Position numbers and translations under genes: made by a program
Shown here: piece by piece, positions 29,773 through 39,308 of the stretch
Numbering within the stretch: position 1 is the first letter of the stretch
Layout of the letters: each line of letters begins with the position of its first letter
Notes under the pieces: generated by a model
What the model was told of the DNA's origin: nothing
Database searches by the model: none
What the model saw: the letters and a program-made list of their open reading frames with translations, nothing else
Assembly: GCF_014145395.1 (NCBI RefSeq)
Contig: NZ_JACHTE010000004.1
Coordinates: forward strand, 1-64,000
Reading direction: 5' to 3'
From: Marilutibacter penaei
Lineage (GTDB): Bacteria; Pseudomonadota; Gammaproteobacteria; Xanthomonadales; Xanthomonadaceae
DNA length: 64,000 nucleotides

Positions 29773-31146
29773 TCAGGCGACGACGCGGTAGCAGGGCTGG
29801 TAGTCCCCGTCGATCTTCATCCGCCGTTGTTCGACGAAGGCACGGAGCAAGGCGTCCAGCGATTGCATCATCTCGGGATCCCCATGGATCTCGAAGGGCC
29901 CGAACTGCTCGATGCGCCGCATGCCCTCCTCCTTCACGTTGCCCGCCACGATCCCGGAGAATGCACGCCGGAGGTCCGCAGCCAGCGCATGCGGCTTGCG
30001 GCCCTTGTGCAGGTCGAGCGCGGCCATGGCCTCGTGGGTCGGGCGGAACGGCAGCTGGAACTCCAGCGGCACGTCGATCGACCAGTTGAAGAAGAATGCG
30101 TCCTTCTGTGCGATCCGGTGCTCGCGAACCTTGCGCACGCCCGCGGTCATGCGTCGCGCCACCGCGGTCGGGTCGGCGATGATGATCTCGTAGCGCGAGG
30201 TCGCGGCCTCGCCCAGGGTCAGGCGCAGGAAACGGTCGATCTGCTCGAAGTAGGCCGCCGAACCGGTGGGCCCGGTGAAAATCAGCGGGAACGGCAAGTG
30301 GGCATTTTCCTCGCGCAGCAGGATGCCCAGCAGGTACAGGATCTCCTCGGCGGTACCGACGCCGCCCGGGAACACGATGATGCCGTGGCCGATCCGGACG
30401 AAGGCCTCCAGGCGCTTCTCGATGTCCGGCATGATCACCAGGTGGTTGACGATCGGGTTCGGTGACTCGGCGGCGATGATGCCCGGCTCGGTGACCCCGA
30501 TGTACCGCGGGTAACGGCGGCGCTGCTTGGCGTGGGCGATGTTCGCGCCCTTCATCGGCCCCTTCATCGCACCGGGCCCGCAGCCCGTGCAGATATCCAG
30601 CCCACGCAGCCCCAGCTCATAGCCGACCTGCTTGGTGTAGATGTACTCCTCGCGCGAGATCGAGTGGCCGCCCCAGCAGACCACGAGGTTCGGGTCGGTC
30701 GGCTGCAGCAGGCGCGCGTTGCGCAACAGGTCGAACACGCCGTCGGTGATGCCGGCGCTGGTGGTGAGGTCGCGTCCACAGGCTTCGCCCAGGTCGATCG
30801 CGGTATAGGCCAGGTCGCGCACCACGGCGAACAGCAGGTCGGCGACGCCGCGGATGATCTCGCCGTCGACGAAGGCCATCGCCGGCGCATTGAACAGGTC
30901 GATCCGCATGCCGCGGTCCTGCTGGTGGACCTGGATGTCGAAGTCGGCGTACTGCGCCTGTGCGGCGCGCGGGTCGTCGGACACGCTGCCGGTGGTCAGC
31001 ACCGCCAGCGCACAGCGGCGCAGCAGGTCGTGCATGCCGGTGGACGCATCACGCAGTCGCGCAACCTCGTCGCGGGAGAGCACGTCGAGCCCTCCGCGCG
31101 GATGGATGCGGGCGTCGACGGTGGGGGCATCGATGAAGTCGCTCAT
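29773..31146 (-). CDS. ppnN: Nucleotide 5'-monophosphate nucleosidase (PpnN/YgdH family)
   Basis: A 457-residue protein that cleaves the N-glycosidic bond of nucleoside monophosphates to base and ribose 5-phosphate; E. coli PpnN is stimulated by (p)ppGpp. The LOG core motif PGGVGTAEEILYLLGI is intact, as is the upstream CTGCGPGAMKGPMKGA segment. N- and C-terminal PpnN-specific extensions are present (full length, E. coli 454). It is convergent with the kinase gene, 3 bp apart. Confidence 0.93.
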   Translation of the reverse strand: MSDFIDAPTVDARIHPRGGLDVLSRDEVARLRDASTGMHDLLRRCALAVLTTGSVSDDPRAAQAQYADFDIQVHQQDRGMRIDLFNAPAMAFVDGEIIRGVADLLFAVVRDLAYTAIDLGEACGRDLTTSAGITDGVFDLLRNARLLQPTDPNLVVCWGGHSISREEYIYTKQVGYELGLRGLDICTGCGPGAMKGPMKGANIAHAKQRRRYPRYIGVTEPGIIAAESPNPIVNHLVIMPDIEKRLEAFVRIGHGIIVFPGGVGTAEEILYLLGILLREENAHLPFPLIFTGPTGSAAYFEQIDRFLRLTLGEAATSRYEIIIADPTAVARRMTAGVRKVREHRIAQKDAFFFNWSIDVPLEFQLPFRPTHEAMAALDLHKGRKPHALAADLRRAFSGIVAGNVKEEGMRRIEQFGPFEIHGDPEMMQSLDALLRAFVEQRRMKIDGDYQPCYRVVA

Positions 31147-31213
31147 TCCTTCCGTTTCCTTCTTCTTGTTCTTCTTGTCTGTGTCGCTGTGACTCTAGCG
31201 CAGGGTCCCCCAC

Positions 31214-31244
31214 AAAAAAACGGCCGGGGGTCGCCCCCCGGCCG
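31214..31244 (-). terminator. Terminator of the TonB-dependent receptor gene
   Basis: On the minus strand CGGCCGGGGG-GCGA-CCCCCGGCCG is followed by seven T residues. It lies 25-55 bp past the receptor stop codon and upstream of ppnN. Confidence 0.93.
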
Positions 31245-31268
31245 TCGGTTCGCGACGAGCGCTATGGA

Positions 31269-34200
31269 TCAGAACTCGTAACGCAGGGTCAGCTGCGCCG
31301 ACCAGCGCGACACGACGCGCGGCACGCGGCCTTCGTACGGACGGAGGTCCTGCCACGTCGGGTTGTCGGCGGTACCCAGGTCGTACACGTAGGTCCCGTC
31401 GGCGTTCACACCGGCCAGGCGGGCCAGGTAGCGCGTGTCGAAGCCGCCGATCTCGTCGGTGACACCCCAGTCCTTGTTGAGCATGTTCAGGACGTTGTAG
31501 ATGTCGAGGCGGACGATCGACTTGTGGTCCTCGAAGAAGCCCGGGAGCTCCTGCTGCAGGCCCAGGTCGAGCTGGTTGACCCACGGCAGGCGACCTTCGT
31601 TGCGGCCGGCGATCTGTCCACGATGCGACTGCAGGTACGGATCGTTCGAGATGAAGCGGTGGAAGGCTTCGATCTGGTCGGCCGTCGCCCCGCCGTAGCT
31701 CACGTTCGGATCGTTGACCAGCGGAATGTAGGCCGGATCCTGGAAGATGCCATCGCCGTTCGGGTCACCGTTGACCAGCCAGGTGTACGGCAGGCCGTCG
31801 CGGCCGTAGTAGAACAGCGAGACGCTGGACTTGTAGTCACCGAAGAACGCGTGCTCCCAACCCAGCGAGGCCTTGATGGAGTTCGGGATCTCGCGGCTGG
31901 CGGTCGTGGCGATCTCTTCGTTCGGGTTGACGCGCGAGACGTACTGGTAGCTGGACCAGGCCTGCGAGCTGGCGTCCGAGCCCACTTCGTCGGCATCCGT
32001 GTACGTGTAGCTGATGTTGCCGTACCAGCCGTTGGACAGCGGCTTGCTCAGCGCCAGGGTCAAGGAATTCGAGCCGCCCTTGTCGGTGTTGCCCAGGACC
32101 GTCGAGTTGAAGCTGTAGTCCGGGTTGCGCCCGCAGTTCTTGTTGGAGCTGGAGTTGTTGCCGAGCGTGCACCAGTAGCTCTCCCGGCCATCAGCCAGCG
32201 TGCCCTGCGCCTGCCCGATGTTGAGGGCCTGGTAGTACGCCGCGTTGCGGGCCTGGATCGACTGGAACTCGACCGTGCCGATCATGCCCCACCAGGGCAG
32301 CTCGTGGTCGTAGCCCAGGCTGGCCTTCCACACGGTCGGGAGCTTGAAGTCCGGATCGATGGTATCGATCTGGTTGGACGGGCTGCCGCCGGTCGGGACG
32401 TTCTGGTTGTAGGCGTCCGGGCTGAACGGCGCTTCGTTCGGATCGAACACGCGGTAGGACCATGCGGTCATGCCACCGTTGTTCTGGTACGGGTTGGCCA
32501 GCCAGACGAACGGCGGGACGCTCTGGAACGAACCCACGCCACCGCGCAACTGCGAGAAACGCTCGGTGTCGAAGAGGTAGTTGAACGACACGCGCGGCAG
32601 GATGACCTTGTTGTCCGAGCCCAGCTTGTAGTCGTTGCGGAAGCCGAAGGCCTGCTCGAAGCCCGGGTTGCGCACCGGCGCTTCGTCGACGCTCGGGATG
32701 TTGACGCGCACGCCGTACGTCAGCGACAGCTGGTCGTTGACCTGCCAGGTGTCCTGCAGGAAGGGGCTCCACTGGCTGTACACCAGCGCCGCCGCGGTGT
32801 CCTCGACGCCGAAGCCCGGGGCCGGGGTACGCAGGTTGTAGACGTCGTAGTTCCCGGCCTCGAAGTCATCCAGGCTCGCGAACACGTAGGAGCCGTGCAG
32901 GTCGCGGCCGTACAGGTTGAACACGTCGTGACGCAGGTAGTCGAAGCCGCCCTTGATGACGTGGTCGCCGGCGTAGTACGTGCCGAACACGTTGGCGGTC
33001 AGGCGCTCCGTGTTGATCTGGTTCTCATGGCGGTTGTTGTCCTCGCCGATGAAGATCGAACCGCCGTTCGCCGTCTCGACCTCGACCTCCGGCTGGTTCA
33101 CCGGGTTGCCGTTGACCTGGTCGAATTTGTTGTAGCTGATCTTCGCCTCGGTGCTGAAGTTCTCGGTCCAGTCACTGAACAGCTGCAGCGAGGTGTTCTT
33201 GGTGATGTTGTCGATGTTGTACCAGTGGCTGGTCAGCACCACGGTGTCGGAGAACGCGTCGTACGGGGACGGACGGAACTCTTCGGTCTGCTGGTAGGTC
33301 AGGCTGGCGCGGTGGAAGTCGTTGATGTTCCAGTCGATCTTGGCCAGGTAACGCTTGGTCTCGAGATTGACGCCGGTGGCGCCGTAGCTGCCGGGCTCCA
33401 TGCCCAGGCTCTCGGCGATGGCGATCGCGCGGTCCACGTCCGCCTGGGTGACATCGCCGTTGGCGACGCCGTCGGAGGTCGCCGAACCGCCGAAGTTCTT
33501 GATGGTCTGCTCTTCATACGAACCGAAGAAGAACAGGCGGTCCTTCAGGATGGGGCCGCCCAGCGTGGCGCCGAAGGTCCGGTCGGTGTCGAAGCCTTCG
33601 TAGGCTTCGTCGTCCAGATCGCCCATCCAGTCGGAGTCACGGAACGCGCCATAGACCGAACCGTGGAACTCGTTGGTACCCGACTTGGTCACCGCGTTGA
33701 CGGTCGCGCCCACGGTGTCGGTGGCGACGTCGTAGTCGGCCACCTTGATGTCATACGCCTCGATGGTGTCCACCGAGATCGGGGTGCCGATGTACGGCAT
33801 GCCATTGGCATTCAGGCCGAAGGGATCGCCCTGCGACATGCCGTCGACGGAGATGTTGTTGAAGCGGTTGTTCACGCCCGCGACCGAGATGGAACCGTCG
33901 CCCGCGTCGGTGACCTGCACGCGCGGATCCAGGCGCGCCACGTCGTCGAGCGAGCGGTTGGCCTGCGGCGTCAGCTCCAGCACGCGTCCCGCCACCGAGG
34001 TGCCCACGCCCTTGTTGTCCGGGCTGAACACCGAGTAGAGGTCGGACGAACCGGTCACCGACACGGTGTCCAGCGTCACGGCGTCGGCCGTGCCGCCATC
34101 GAGCTGCGCATTGATGGCATTGACGCGGTTGAGATCGAGGTAGACGCCCTCTTCGGTCGTGGTACCGCCTGCACCGGTAATGGTGACGGTGTAGGGGCCA

Positions 34201-34439
34201 CCCACGCGCAGGCCACGCGCGTTGTAGCGGCCGCTCTCGTCGGTGGTGGCACGGCTGACGGTGCCCGACTCGACGTGCGTGATGGTGACGTCCGCGCCCT
34301 GGACGGGCTGGCCACTGCCATCGGTGACCAGGCCGCCGATACCGGCGGACGTGCTCTGGGCCATGGCGGGGGCGGCGGCAAGGGCGGCCAACAGGCCGAG
34401 GGTGAGCCGGGACATCCGGACTCGGTGGCAACGGGACAT
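31269..34439 (-). CDS. Oar-like TonB-dependent outer-membrane receptor
   Basis: A 1056-residue outer-membrane transporter. A signal peptide ends at AMAQ (about residue 28). A carboxypeptidase-regulatory-like beta-sandwich (GLVTDGSGQPVQGADVTITHVESG...) covers about 35-115. A plug domain follows (SLDDVARLDPRVQV, VNNRFNNISVDGMSQGD), then a long beta-barrel ending in the terminal aromatic LTLRYEF. The layout matches Oar/CarboxypepD_reg-type receptors frequent in Lysobacteraceae, often linked to peptide or polymer uptake. The substrate is unknown. The start MSRCHRVRM was chosen (GAGG upstream). The 222-bp upstream gap must hold its promoter; a GTTAAT box near 34553-34564 is only a weak candidate. 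Confidence 0.92.
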   Translation of the reverse strand: MSRCHRVRMSRLTLGLLAALAAAPAMAQSTSAGIGGLVTDGSGQPVQGADVTITHVESGTVSRATTDESGRYNARGLRVGGPYTVTITGAGGTTTEEGVYLDLNRVNAINAQLDGGTADAVTLDTVSVTGSSDLYSVFSPDNKGVGTSVAGRVLELTPQANRSLDDVARLDPRVQVTDAGDGSISVAGVNNRFNNISVDGMSQGDPFGLNANGMPYIGTPISVDTIEAYDIKVADYDVATDTVGATVNAVTKSGTNEFHGSVYGAFRDSDWMGDLDDEAYEGFDTDRTFGATLGGPILKDRLFFFGSYEEQTIKNFGGSATSDGVANGDVTQADVDRAIAIAESLGMEPGSYGATGVNLETKRYLAKIDWNINDFHRASLTYQQTEEFRPSPYDAFSDTVVLTSHWYNIDNITKNTSLQLFSDWTENFSTEAKISYNKFDQVNGNPVNQPEVEVETANGGSIFIGEDNNRHENQINTERLTANVFGTYYAGDHVIKGGFDYLRHDVFNLYGRDLHGSYVFASLDDFEAGNYDVYNLRTPAPGFGVEDTAAALVYSQWSPFLQDTWQVNDQLSLTYGVRVNIPSVDEAPVRNPGFEQAFGFRNDYKLGSDNKVILPRVSFNYLFDTERFSQLRGGVGSFQSVPPFVWLANPYQNNGGMTAWSYRVFDPNEAPFSPDAYNQNVPTGGSPSNQIDTIDPDFKLPTVWKASLGYDHELPWWGMIGTVEFQSIQARNAAYYQALNIGQAQGTLADGRESYWCTLGNNSSSNKNCGRNPDYSFNSTVLGNTDKGGSNSLTLALSKPLSNGWYGNISYTYTDADEVGSDASSQAWSSYQYVSRVNPNEEIATTASREIPNSIKASLGWEHAFFGDYKSSVSLFYYGRDGLPYTWLVNGDPNGDGIFQDPAYIPLVNDPNVSYGGATADQIEAFHRFISNDPYLQSHRGQIAGRNEGRLPWVNQLDLGLQQELPGFFEDHKSIVRLDIYNVLNMLNKDWGVTDEIGGFDTRYLARLAGVNADGTYVYDLGTADNPTWQDLRPYEGRVPRVVSRWSAQLTLRYEF

Positions 34440-34661
34440 GAGCGAGGCCTCGTAGACAGGAAAAAGGGTGGACGAGCGCATCCATGCAGGCAGACACGCT
34501 GGGCCACGACTTCAGCAAGTGCGTCCGCACCCGGCCGGCGCGATGCGCCTCTCCGGGTTAACGACACATTAACACGCTACGATCCCTACGTTACAGTATC
34601 GTGACCCCCGTCATCGAGATGGCGAATGGGCCGATGCAGGCCCATCCGCGTCGAAAATGGG

Positions 34662-35258
34662 TCAAGCGGCGGCGATCTGCAGGTATGTCCCGAGACCATC
34701 CAGGAACATCTGCACTGAAATCGCCACCAGGAGCATGCCCATCAGGCGCTCGATGGCCGACAGGGCACGCCCGCCGAGCAGCTTGTACAACAGCGTGGCG
34801 GAGAACAAGATCGCTGCCGTCGCGCCCCAGGCGATCAACAGCGCAATGCTCCAGTCCCCGAGGCGGGTCGGGTCGTCGCTGCCCATCAGCATCACGGCGG
34901 CCATCCCGGACGGCCCCGCCACCAGCGGAATCGCCATCGGCACGATGAACGGTTCGCCGTCGGGCAGCTCGCCCATCAAGCCTTCCGGGCGCGGGAAGAT
35001 CATCCGGATGCCGATCAGGAACAGCACGATGCCGCCGGCGATCGAGACGGATTCCTGCCGGAGGTGCATCAGCTCCAGGGCGTACTTGCCGCCCCAGAGG
35101 AACATCATCAGGACGGCCAGGGCGATCAGCAGCTCCCGCGCCAGCACCACCCGTTGGCGCTTGGGGGGCAGGCTGCGCAGCAGGCTCAGGAAGATCGGGA
35201 TGTTGCCCAGCGGATCCAGGATCAGGAACAGCAGGAGGGCGGCGGAGGCGATGGTCAT
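34662..35258 (-). CDS. MarC family integral membrane protein
   Basis: A 198-residue protein with about six transmembrane helices. MarC-family segments are visible: LFLILDPLGNIPIFLSLL near the start, IRMIFPRPEG, and FIVPMAIPLVAGPSGMAAVMLM. The function of the family is unsettled. Its ATG overlaps the SDR stop by 4 bp; the alternative ATG 15 bp upstream lies inside the SDR gene. A weak GGGCC/GGCCC hairpin lies past its stop (about 34626-34645). Confidence 0.9.
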   Translation of the reverse strand: MTIASAALLLFLILDPLGNIPIFLSLLRSLPPKRQRVVLARELLIALAVLMMFLWGGKYALELMHLRQESVSIAGGIVLFLIGIRMIFPRPEGLMGELPDGEPFIVPMAIPLVAGPSGMAAVMLMGSDDPTRLGDWSIALLIAWGATAAILFSATLLYKLLGGRALSAIERLMGMLLVAISVQMFLDGLGTYLQIAAA

Positions 35259-35992
35259 GCCGGCGGGCTCCATACCTGGCCGCGGTGCACATGGCCCTCC
35301 CGGGACAGCAGGGTGACGCAGGCGGGGGCATAGCGCGCGGGGAGCGCCGTGCGCGGATCCGGGTCTTCCGCGTAGGCGCGCGCGCGCAGCGGCGTGCGCA
35401 TGGGGCCGGGACGCAGTCCACTGATACGCACCGTACTGCCCGCGAGTTCGCGATCAAGCATGCCCACCGCCGCGGCCAGCGCATGGTGGGCCAGTCCGTA
35501 GCCACCCCAGTAGGCGCCGCCGACGCGTTCCGGCGCGTCGAGCGTGAACACGACCGCGGCGTCCTCCGCCCGTTGCAGCAGGGGCAGGCACGCCTGGGTC
35601 AGCCACAGCGGCGCCGTCAGGTTGACATGGACCGCCCGGGCGAGTGTCGCCGGATCGGTCTGGGGCAGCGGCGTCAGGCCACGGAATTCAGCCGCGCAGT
35701 GCAACAGTCCGTCGAGCCGCCCGAATTCGGATTCGATGCGCGCGGACAGCTCCGAGAAATCGTCGGGCGTGGCGCCTTCCAGGTCCATCGGATACAGCAC
35801 GGGCGCCGGCCCGACCTCGGCCAGCGCATCGTGCACCCGGTTCAGCCGCGGCACCTTGCGGCCCAGCAGGACGACCGTGGCGCCAGCCGCCGCGCACGCC
35901 TTGGCCGCTTCGCTACCCAGCCCGCCATGCGCGCCGCTGACCAGGACCACGCGATCCGCCAGTGCGCCGGGGCCCCCGGTTCCTCCGCTCAC
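35255..35992 (-). CDS. SDR family oxidoreductase (YciK-like)
   Basis: A 245-residue short-chain dehydrogenase. The Rossmann motif is VVLVSGAHGGLGSEAAKACAAAGATVVLLGRK; the usual TGxxxGIG is SGAHGGLG here. The NNAG position reads LLHCAAEFRGL. The YxxxK-type active site appears as YGLAHHALAA, with His where Lys is usual, so classic SDR catalysis is doubtful. The start is the GTG that overlaps the grxD stop (GTGA). Relatives are annotated as YciK-like oxidoreductases of unknown substrate. Confidence 0.85.
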   Translation of the reverse strand: MSGGTGGPGALADRVVLVSGAHGGLGSEAAKACAAAGATVVLLGRKVPRLNRVHDALAEVGPAPVLYPMDLEGATPDDFSELSARIESEFGRLDGLLHCAAEFRGLTPLPQTDPATLARAVHVNLTAPLWLTQACLPLLQRAEDAAVVFTLDAPERVGGAYWGGYGLAHHALAAAVGMLDRELAGSTVRISGLRPGPMRTPLRARAYAEDPDPRTALPARYAPACVTLLSREGHVHRGQVWSPPA

Positions 35993-36309
35993 GCGCCCTG
36001 GGTCTCGCGGATGATCCGGCCCAGCTCGCGTGATTCGTACAGCTCGACGGTGATGTCGCAGCCGCCGATCAGTTCTCCGTTGATGAAGAGCTGCGGGAAC
36101 GTGGGCCAGTTCGAAAACCGCGGGAGGTTGGCCCGGAGCTCCGGGTCCTCGAGCACGTTGACCGTATGGAGCTCGGTGGCGCCCGCATCGCGCAGCGCCT
36201 TCAACGCACGGCTGGAGAAGCCGCACATGGGAAACTCGGGGGTGCCCTTCATGAAAAGCACCAGCGGGTGGCGCTCCACCTCGGCCTGGATCCGCTCGAG
36301 CACGGACAT
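35989..36309 (-). CDS. grxD: Monothiol glutaredoxin Grx4
   Basis: A 106-residue CGFS-type glutaredoxin (C29-G30-F31-S32) with the glutathione-binding WPTFPQLFINGELIGGCDI segment. Such proteins bind a glutathione-ligated [2Fe-2S] cluster with BolA partners and traffic iron-sulfur clusters. AGGAG lies 8 bases before the ATG. It is divergent from sodB across a 207-bp gap. Confidence 0.97.
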   Translation of the reverse strand: MSVLERIQAEVERHPLVLFMKGTPEFPMCGFSSRALKALRDAGATELHTVNVLEDPELRANLPRFSNWPTFPQLFINGELIGGCDITVELYESRELGRIIRETQGA

Positions 36310-36516
36310 TGAACGCTCCTGCAATGGACAGTCATGCGCTTTGACGGTGCAGCCACGCGCATGGACGATAGAATGAGCGACCAGTCGAACAGCCTGCGGC
36401 GTGTCCCGTCGGTAGCGACTGCCCGTATTGTAAGCCCTCGCGAAGTCCTGGACGTGGCCCGAGGGGCCGCGTCAGGGTCTGCCTTCAGCCAACATCGAGC
36501 CACAAGGAGCCCCCAC

Positions 36517-37095
36517 ATGGCGATCGAACTGCCCGCCCTGCCCTACGACCGCACCGCCCTGGAGCCGCATATCTCCGGCGAGACGATCGACTTCCACTAT
36601 GGCAAGCACCACAAGACCTACGTGGACAACCTCAACAAGATGATCGAGGGAACGGAGTTCGCCGACCTGCCGCTGGAGGAGATCGTCCGCAAGTCGCAAG
36701 GCGGCATGTTCAACAATGCCGCGCAGATCTGGAACCACACGTTCTACTGGAACTGCCTGTCGCCCGCGGGCGGCGGCGAGCCGAGCGGCAAGCTGGCCGA
36801 CGCCATCAACAAGGCCTTCGGTGACTTCGCGACGTTCAAGGAGGAGTTCACCAAGACCTGCGTGACGACGTTCGGTTCCGGGTGGGGCTGGCTGGTGCAG
36901 CGCCCGGACGGTTCGCTGGCGCTGGTGAGCACCTCCAATGCCGCGACCCCGCTGACCGGGGATGACACGCCGCTGGCGACCTGTGACGTGTGGGAGCACG
37001 CCTACTACATCGATTACCGCAACGCCCGTCCGAAGTACATGGAGGCGTTCTGGAACCTGGTGAACTGGGACTTCATCGCGTCGCAGATGAAGTGA
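36517..37095 (+). CDS. sodB: Superoxide dismutase [Fe]
   Basis: A 192-residue cytosolic SOD. Metal ligands are H27, H74, D157 and H161, and Q70 ([11 protein letters not shown]) is the active-site Gln at the Fe-type position, so iron is the likely cofactor. AAGGAG precedes [10 protein letters not shown]; the upstream in-frame extension is rejected. No promoter was convincing in the 207-bp upstream gap, and the 210-bp downstream gap shows no gene. Confidence 0.97.
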   Translation: MAIELPALPYDRTALEPHISGETIDFHYGKHHKTYVDNLNKMIEGTEFADLPLEEIVRKSQGGMFNNAAQIWNHTFYWNCLSPAGGGEPSGKLADAINKAFGDFATFKEEFTKTCVTTFGSGWGWLVQRPDGSLALVSTSNAATPLTGDDTPLATCDVWEHAYYIDYRNARPKYMEAFWNLVNWDFIASQMK

Positions 37096-37305
37096 TCCGT
37101 TAGAGCGCTCTACGTGTAGCGCGTTCGACTTGCGGGCTGGCCACGCTTTGGCGGGCCGCCCGCCTGCGCACTTTGCAGTACAAGTACCGGAGGAGCAGCC
37201 CTCTGGCTTGACCGTATGCGGCAGGGATGCCGCATTCGAGCCCCGAGGATGAGTGTGCTGCGTGTCAGGCGCCCAACAGTCCCGCCGTACGGGCGAGAGG
37301 ATGCG

Positions 37306-38448
37306 TCAGCCCCGCAAGCGCTCCACCACCGGCGCCACCTGCGCCTCCCGTCCCAGGCCCTGCCCCACGCGCTCGAGCGCGTGCGCCAGCTCGGCGCGGC
37401 TTTCGGCTCGCAGGGTGGCGTGGCCGACCTTGCGGCCCTCGCGCGCGCTCTTGCCATAGTCGTGCCAGTGCCCGCCCGCCTCGGCCAGCACGGTGGCGGC
37501 ATCCGGCATCGCGCCGATCCAGTTGAGCATGCAGGCCTGTCCTACCATGCGGGTATCGCCCAGCGGCAGCCCCAGTACGGCACGAAGGTGGTTCTGGAAC
37601 TGGCTGGTCTCGCTGCCCTCGAGGGTCCAGTGGCCCGAGTTGTGCACCCTCGGTGCCATCTCGTTGGCCAGCAGCTCCCCGTCCCGGCAGAACAGCTCAA
37701 GCGCGAACACGCCGACGTAATCCAGCGCATCGGCGAGGGCCTGCGCGTGGCCGGTTGCCGTCGCCAGCAGGACGTCATCCACGGCCGCGGGGGCCAGGCT
37801 TGCCGACAGCACGCCATCGACATGCCAGTTCTCGGTAAGCGGCCAGGTGCGGAACTCGCCATCCCGGCCACGGACCGCGACGACCGACAGCTCGCGCTGG
37901 AAAGCGACGAAGCCTTCGACGATCAGGCCCACGCTGTCGGCCTGCGGGCCCAGGGCGGCCCACGCGGCGTCGATGTCGTCGGCGGTGCGGATCCGGAACT
38001 GGCCCTTGCCGTCGTAGCCAAGACGCCGGGTCTTGAGGATGCAGGGCAGGCCCACCTCGGCGACGGCACCGTCCAGCCCCTCGCGGGTATCCACCGCGGC
38101 AAACGGCGGGACCGGAATGCCGAGCTCGCGGAACAGGGTCTTCTCGGCCAGCCGGTCCTGGGCCACGCCCAGGGCGCGCGGGTTCGGGAACACCGGGATC
38201 CGTTCCGCCAGCCAGGCCGCGGATTCGGACGGCACATTCTCGAAATCGAAGGTCGCCACGTCCACGCTGCCCGCGAACTCCGCCAGCGCGGCCTCGTCGC
38301 GGTAGTCGCCCACCACCATCGGCGCGAACTGTCCGGCACAGGCATCCGGCGCGGTATCCATCACCTTGAAACGCAGCCCGAGCGGCGCGCCCGACAGGGC
38401 CATCATGCGGGCCAGCTGGCCGCCCCCCAGGATGCCGACGGTCGTCAT
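37306..38448 (-). CDS. purK: N5-carboxyaminoimidazole ribonucleotide synthase
   Basis: A 380-residue ATP-grasp enzyme making N5-CAIR from AIR, ATP and bicarbonate in purine synthesis. The N-terminus [22 protein letters not shown], the ATP-grasp core ([16 protein letters not shown]) and the [29 protein letters not shown] signature are present. It overlaps purE by 4 bp and is translated after it. Confidence 0.98.
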   Translation of the reverse strand: MTTVGILGGGQLARMMALSGAPLGLRFKVMDTAPDACAGQFAPMVVGDYRDEAALAEFAGSVDVATFDFENVPSESAAWLAERIPVFPNPRALGVAQDRLAEKTLFRELGIPVPPFAAVDTREGLDGAVAEVGLPCILKTRRLGYDGKGQFRIRTADDIDAAWAALGPQADSVGLIVEGFVAFQRELSVVAVRGRDGEFRTWPLTENWHVDGVLSASLAPAAVDDVLLATATGHAQALADALDYVGVFALELFCRDGELLANEMAPRVHNSGHWTLEGSETSQFQNHLRAVLGLPLGDTRMVGQACMLNWIGAMPDAATVLAEAGGHWHDYGKSAREGRKVGHATLRAESRAELAHALERVGQGLGREAQVAPVVERLRG

Positions 38449-38960
38449 TGGCGCGGGTCGTCGTTGGAGGACACGTCGTCGGTCTGCTTCTGCCGGAATG
38501 CCGCGAGGGCTTCGCCTATCCCGGGATGCTCCGGCGCCAGCATCGCCGCGGCGAACAGCGCCGCGTTGGAAGCGCCGGCGTTGCCGATCGCGAACGTCGC
38601 GACGGGAATCCCCGCCGGCATCTGCACGATCGAAAGCAGCGAATCCATGCCGTTGAGCGCCTTGCTCTGCACGGGTACGCCCAGCACGGGCACCGCGGTC
38701 TTGGCGGCCAGCATGCCGGGCAGGTGGGCGGCGCCGCCGGCGCCCGCGATGATGGCCCTCAACCCGCGCGACTGCGCCGAGGCCGCGTAGTCGAACAGCA
38801 CGTCCGGGGTGCGGTGCGCGGACACCACCCGCACTTCATGCGGCACACCCAGCGCTTCGAGGCGCTGCGCGGCGTTCTGCATGGTCTCCCAGTCGGAACG
38901 CGACCCCATCACGATGCCCACCAGCGGCGGGGCGTCGGTCGCGGTCTTGCGGTCGGTCAT
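38445..38960 (-). CDS. purE: N5-CAIR mutase
   Basis: A 171-residue class I PurE that converts N5-CAIR to CAIR. The signature [13 protein letters not shown], the catalytic SAHRTPD with its His, and [12 protein letters not shown] are present. Coupled to purK. The start MTDRKT was chosen over a 6-residue longer frame. Confidence 0.98.
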   Translation of the reverse strand: MTDRKTATDAPPLVGIVMGSRSDWETMQNAAQRLEALGVPHEVRVVSAHRTPDVLFDYAASAQSRGLRAIIAGAGGAAHLPGMLAAKTAVPVLGVPVQSKALNGMDSLLSIVQMPAGIPVATFAIGNAGASNAALFAAAMLAPEHPGIGEALAAFRQKQTDDVSSNDDPRQ

Positions 38961-39038
38961 GGCTCGGTCCAACGTCAAAACGGTATTCTACATGCGCCCG
39001 CGCCCGCTCGTGGCCGCCTTACCCGCTCCAGGATACCC

Positions 39039-39308
39039 ATGGACCGCAAGCTGCTCGACCTCCTGGTCTGCCCGACCACCCGCCAGCCCCTCGCCTTGTT
39101 GGACAAGGACGGCCTGGCCGCGGTGAACGCCGCGATCACCGCCGGCACCCTGCGCCGCGCCGATGGCGCGCTCGAGCCGTCACCGCTGGACGAAGCCCTG
39201 GTCACCCGGGACCGCAGGACGGTTTACCGGGTGGATGACGGCATTCCCGTCCTGCTGGCCGAAGACGCCCTGGCCACGACCGGCCTCGACGGCTTCCCGG
39301 CGGCATGA
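39039..39308 (+). CDS. Trm112-like protein
   Basis: An 89-residue Trm112-family protein: LLDLLVCPTTRQPLALL at the N-terminus and YRVDDGIPVLLAEDA at the C-terminus. Only one of the zinc-type cysteines is present. An insertion of about 25 residues between the two halves makes it longer than the ~60-residue E. coli YcaR. Its stop overlaps the nadC ATG by 4 bp. Confidence 0.88.
   Translation: MDRKLLDLLVCPTTRQPLALLDKDGLAAVNAAITAGTLRRADGALEPSPLDEALVTRDRRTVYRVDDGIPVLLAEDALATTGLDGFPAA

Noticed and set aside
31147-31213. T-rich stretch upstream of ppnN as an extra terminator
   Set aside because: No stem precedes it; the real terminator is the GC hairpin at 31214-31244 belonging to the receptor gene.
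36310-36516. Promoter for sodB built from TTGACG and TAGAAT
   Set aside because: The two boxes are 22 bp apart, too far for sigma-70, so I did not list it.
37096-37305. Small RNA or gene in the sodB-purK gap
   Set aside because: Short inverted repeats (TAGAGCGCTCTA) are present, but there is no promoter plus terminator pair and no convincing ORF.
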